Below are positions 61,647-64,000 of a stretch of DNA of 64,000 nucleotides, one piece after another (the stretch's first letter is position 1; each line of letters begins with the position of its first letter). The translations under genes and the position numbers were made by a program. Location: assembly GCF_015732285.1 (NCBI RefSeq), contig NZ_WIQU01000007.1, forward strand, positions 3,332-67,331, given 5' to 3'. The notes under the pieces were generated by a model. That model was given only the letters and a program-made list of their open reading frames with translations. It ran no database searches and was not told where the DNA came from. The DNA comes from Pectinatus frisingensis. GTDB lineage: Bacteria > Bacillota > Negativicutes > Selenomonadales > Selenomonadaceae.

Positions 61647-62906
61647 ATGACTAGTTCGGCTGTTTCAAAAAATTCCTTATGTGAAAGTGATGCAGATTTA
61701 TGGGGATTTAATAATTTTACTGATGCCGCTGTCAATGAAGGATTTTTTTATGACATTTTAACAACGACGAAACCAGTGGGACCGACAATTACTTATAATG
61801 ATGACGAATTCATAAATTTTGCCAGCATCAATATCCTTGATCTTCATCAAACTAAGGACGTACTTGAACATTTCCACGCTGCTGCTGATATTTATGGTCT
61901 TACAACAGGTGGCTCCCGAGTCACTCAGGGTGTGTGCGAAGCCCATAAAAAAATGGAAAATCATCTTTGTCTATTAAACGGTCAGGAACGGGCTATATCA
62001 TTTGCCAGCGGTTTACTGGCAAATTTAGGCTTTATCAATGCAATGTCTTGCAAATTTCATTTTAGTGAAACATGTGAAATTGACAATTCTGATGCGATAT
62101 TTGTGCTTGACCGTGATTGCCATTGGAGTTTATGGAAAGCGGCTTCCCATTTGAAATTTGGACAACAGTTGTTTTCATTTAAACACAATAATCCGGCAGA
62201 TTTGCGAAAATTACTGGCAAGACTATCTGTAAAGCATGATAAAATTATTGTTGTATTTGAAAGTGTTTATTCAGCTGATGGCTCTATTGCTCCAATGAAA
62301 GAATTGTTTGATGCTTGTGAGCAATATCATGCGTTGAGTTATGTTGATGATGCTAATGGATTTTTAATATATGGCCCACAGAATCGTTTGTTTGTGAATG
62401 AATTTGCCCAGATGAAACGTGCTACCTTTAAAATGGTTTCTTTTTCCAAAGCTGTTGGAATGGAAGGTGGAGCTATTACTGGCCCGGAAAAATATATCCA
62501 TGCTTTTGAAGTGTTGTCAGGAACATCACTTTTTACGGCTGCTATTCAACCGCCTACGGCCAGTACTATTGACTATATAATGTATAAACTTACTGCCCAG
62601 CCGGAAATTATGGACACTTATTTATCCCGTTCACTTGATTTGCGGCAGCGGTTGGCAGAAAGAAAACTTCAGTTGAATGAAGACCCGTCATATATTATTT
62701 CTGTGTTGATTGGACAGGATGAAAAAGCTGTAAAAGTATATGAGGAATTTTTAGAAGAAAAGATGATAGTACCTATGTTTCGTTATCCGGCGGTAAGACC
62801 GGATCATGCACTTATTCGCATTATGCTTAATGCCCATCATACAGAAGAACAAATTAATCGTTTTGTTGACGTTTTGTGCCGATTGCAAAAAAAATACGGT
62901 TTTTAG
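61647..62906 (+). CDS. Alpha-oxoamine synthase-family PLP enzyme (KBL/BioF/SPT-like)
   Basis: The 419-residue fold-type I enzyme resembles 2-amino-3-ketobutyrate CoA ligase, BioF and serine palmitoyltransferase. It shows TTGGSRVTQGVCEAHKKMEN, ISFASGLLANLGFI, FESVYSADGSIAPM, DDANGF and the PLP lysine in MVSFSKAVGMEGGAITGP. These enzymes condense an amino acid with an acyl-CoA. Neither biotin genes (other than bioY at 193) nor threonine dehydrogenase is nearby, so the acyl and amino substrates are unknown. It likely shares a transcript with the SMR gene. Confidence 0.85.
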   Translation: MTSSAVSKNSLCESDADLWGFNNFTDAAVNEGFFYDILTTTKPVGPTITYNDDEFINFASINILDLHQTKDVLEHFHAAADIYGLTTGGSRVTQGVCEAHKKMENHLCLLNGQERAISFASGLLANLGFINAMSCKFHFSETCEIDNSDAIFVLDRDCHWSLWKAASHLKFGQQLFSFKHNNPADLRKLLARLSVKHDKIIVVFESVYSADGSIAPMKELFDACEQYHALSYVDDANGFLIYGPQNRLFVNEFAQMKRATFKMVSFSKAVGMEGGAITGPEKYIHAFEVLSGTSLFTAAIQPPTASTIDYIMYKLTAQPEIMDTYLSRSLDLRQRLAERKLQLNEDPSYIISVLIGQDEKAVKVYEEFLEEKMIVPMFRYPAVRPDHALIRIMLNAHHTEEQINRFVDVLCRLQKKYGF

Positions 62907-62987
62907 GAAAATAGTAATTTTTATCGTCAGTCTGCTATGGGCTGGCGATGTTTTTTGGTCAATTTGATGTAAGGGGTGTTCGGGGCA

Positions 62988-63044
62988 ACTAAATATCCCC
63001 ATATAAGATTTTTGTATTTTAATAGCTTATATGGGGATATTTAG
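62988..63044. terminator. Long hairpin between convergent genes
   Basis: ACTAAATATCCCCATATAAG and its exact complement (20 bp) enclose a 17-nt loop, between the oxoamine-synthase gene and dhaL. It probably ends both transcripts. Confidence 0.65.
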
Positions 63045-63081
63045 TCATGTTTTTATAACAATAGAATTTGGATTTGGTGTA

Positions 63082-63717
63082 TTATTTATTAAATACAGCA
63101 GCTATACCGCGAAATATATACATCACTGCGACTGCACCAGGATCTCGCCGGCCTATGGATTTTTCGCTGTAATAAGCAGCACGTCCGTGTACAGACTTTA
63201 AGTTTTTAGTATTTTCGGCACCTAGGCAGGTTGCTTTATAAGCATCTTGTTGGGCAGAAAACATATCCTTGTTTTTAACAGCGGCATTTTTTAGAGCATT
63301 AGCAGCAGGATAAAGTGCATCAAGCATTGTTTTATCTCCTACTTTGCTATTACCACGCTGCATTACACCATCAACAGCAGCTTGAGCCATATCAGACAAG
63401 TCATCTAAATCAAGAGAGGTTTTTCCCTTTGCTTTAGAACCTGCTTTTAATATACATGTTGAAATCAAGGTCCCCATTGTAGAAGGAACTGTAGAATTCA
63501 TTTTCATGCCTAATTTCATAAGAAGTTTGCCTAAATCATCATCGGTAATGTTATCAAATTCATCACATATAGCTTTGAAGCCATTACACATAGTTAAACC
63601 AAGATCGCCATCACCCATTGAACCATCAAGTGCTATTAATTCTTCCTTGGCATCACTCATAGAAGAAAGAATGCTTTCAAAAATTTTTTTTAGTGTGTTT
63701 TTATTAATAGTTTCCAT
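63082..63717 (-). CDS. dhaL: Dihydroxyacetone kinase subunit DhaL
   Basis: The 211-residue ADP-binding subunit of the PTS-type dihydroxyacetone kinase has the Mg-ADP aspartates in DGSMGDGDLGLTM and the C-terminal GRRDPGAVAVMYIF segment. It phosphorylates dihydroxyacetone with DhaK; if a DhaM gene exists it lies outside the window. It follows dhaK by 14 nt. Confidence 0.92.
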   Translation of the reverse strand: METINKNTLKKIFESILSSMSDAKEELIALDGSMGDGDLGLTMCNGFKAICDEFDNITDDDLGKLLMKLGMKMNSTVPSTMGTLISTCILKAGSKAKGKTSLDLDDLSDMAQAAVDGVMQRGNSKVGDKTMLDALYPAANALKNAAVKNKDMFSAQQDAYKATCLGAENTKNLKSVHGRAAYYSEKSIGRRDPGAVAVMYIFRGIAAVFNK

Positions 63718-63731
63718 AAGTTTGTGACTCC

Positions 63732-64000
63732 TTAGCGGCTTTGTTCAAAAAAAGGTGAATAGCATTTGGCATCAATAAGAGGCAGCAGTTCTTCGTCTAA
63801 TTTTAATATAGATATAGACATGCCGGCCATTTCAAGAGATGTAGCATATTCGCCTATATATTTCCGATGAATCTTAATATTTTTGCTGCTAAGGATCTGT
63901 TTTAATTTTCGGTAAGCAATATATAGTTCTTCCTTTGGAGTTGCACCTAAGCCGTTGACTATAACAGCTACAGTGTCATCACTTGCAAATGGTAAATCAG
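63732..64000 (-). CDS. dhaK: Dihydroxyacetone kinase subunit DhaK (3' part, cut by window edge)
   Basis: Reading the minus strand from the window end gives the C-terminal ~88 residues of DhaK, with VIVNGLGATPKEELYIAYRK, GEYATSLEMAGMSISILKLD and PFFEQSR before the stop. DhaK binds dihydroxyacetone through a His; that residue is beyond the window. It is upstream of dhaL on the same strand. Confidence 0.88.
   Translation of the reverse strand, partial: DLPFASDDTVAVIVNGLGATPKEELYIAYRKLKQILSSKNIKIHRKYIGEYATSLEMAGMSISILKLDEELLPLIDAKCYSPFFEQSR

Noticed and set aside
58055-63044. The 20-bp hairpins at 58055 and 62988 as another repeat family
   Set aside because: They share only CCCCATA, differ otherwise, and each sits between convergent genes, so both are plausible simple terminators.
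1-64000. CRISPR arrays, insertion sequences or prophage genes
   Set aside because: No evenly spaced direct repeats, transposase, integrase or phage structural motifs were seen; the only repeat family is the dispersed inverted-repeat element.

Overview
The window looks like a chromosome segment from a diderm Firmicute of the Negativicutes type (the group of Selenomonas, Megamonas, Pectinatus and Veillonella). Two facts support this. It carries a Firmicutes housekeeping order on the minus strand (rpmE, a DUF1385 gene, prfA, prmC, tsaC, rpiB, glyA, upp, a dCMP deaminase gene, wecA and wecB). It also encodes outer-membrane machinery: two TonB-dependent receptors and TonB-ExbB-ExbD. The DNA is AT-rich and RBSs are mostly strong GGAGG types. 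I could run no homology search, so family calls rest on motifs read by eye, and genus is not assigned.

Layout. 1-2.2 kb: a tRNA end, then bioY behind a BirA-like operator, then a serine hydrolase. 2.3-5.1 kb: a molybdate importer, modABC plus a Mop-domain gene (minus). 5.5-7.2 kb: a chemotaxis receptor. 7.3-17.1 kb: the housekeeping cluster. 17-30 kb: single genes and short units, namely a lipase, cobalamin adenosyltransferase, HD-GYP protein, queF, serC plus a flavin reductase, a secreted HAD phosphatase, class I aldolase, a YgjP-type peptidase, panE, a TauE/SafE exporter, a Fur-family regulator and tRNA-Ser. 30-40.4 kb: a MerR regulator, then a LevR-type sigma-54 activator divergent from a hexitol-type mannose-family PTS operon (SIS isomerase, two GatD-like dehydrogenases, EIIC/D/A/B and an AlsE-like epimerase) behind a clear -24/-12 promoter.

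40.6-58 kb is the most unusual part. It holds a TonB-dependent receptor, a 98-residue duplicated helical protein, a NifH/NifD/NifK-like operon ending in a FecCD/BtuC-type permease, a solitary type-I binding protein, and then on the minus strand a BtuF-like binding protein, CbiZ with an extra C-terminal domain, a TIM-barrel protein, a FecE/BtuD-type ATPase and a second TonB-dependent receptor. The receptor diverges from tonB-exbB-exbD, and each side has its own cobalamin riboswitch. The nitrogenase-like proteins keep the NifH cluster cysteines and all six P-cluster-type cysteines, but by eye lack the FeMo-cofactor ligands. They are therefore probably a nitrogenase-like reductase of unknown substrate, and the context points to an imported corrinoid, other tetrapyrrole or metallophore. 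Four promoters in this island share a -35/spacer motif, which suggests one regulon across both strands.

58-64 kb: leuCDB (minus), a Gdx/SugE-type exporter with an alpha-oxoamine-synthase-family enzyme (plus), and the start of a dihydroxyacetone kinase operon (dhaL and the end of dhaK, minus) running off the window.

A dispersed intergenic element of about 100-150 bp occurs at least seven times (near 2.2, 5.4, 20.4, 23.2, 25.0, 28.1 and 43.2 kb). It has long terminal inverted repeats whose paired bases covary between copies, and it usually abuts the 3' end of a gene.
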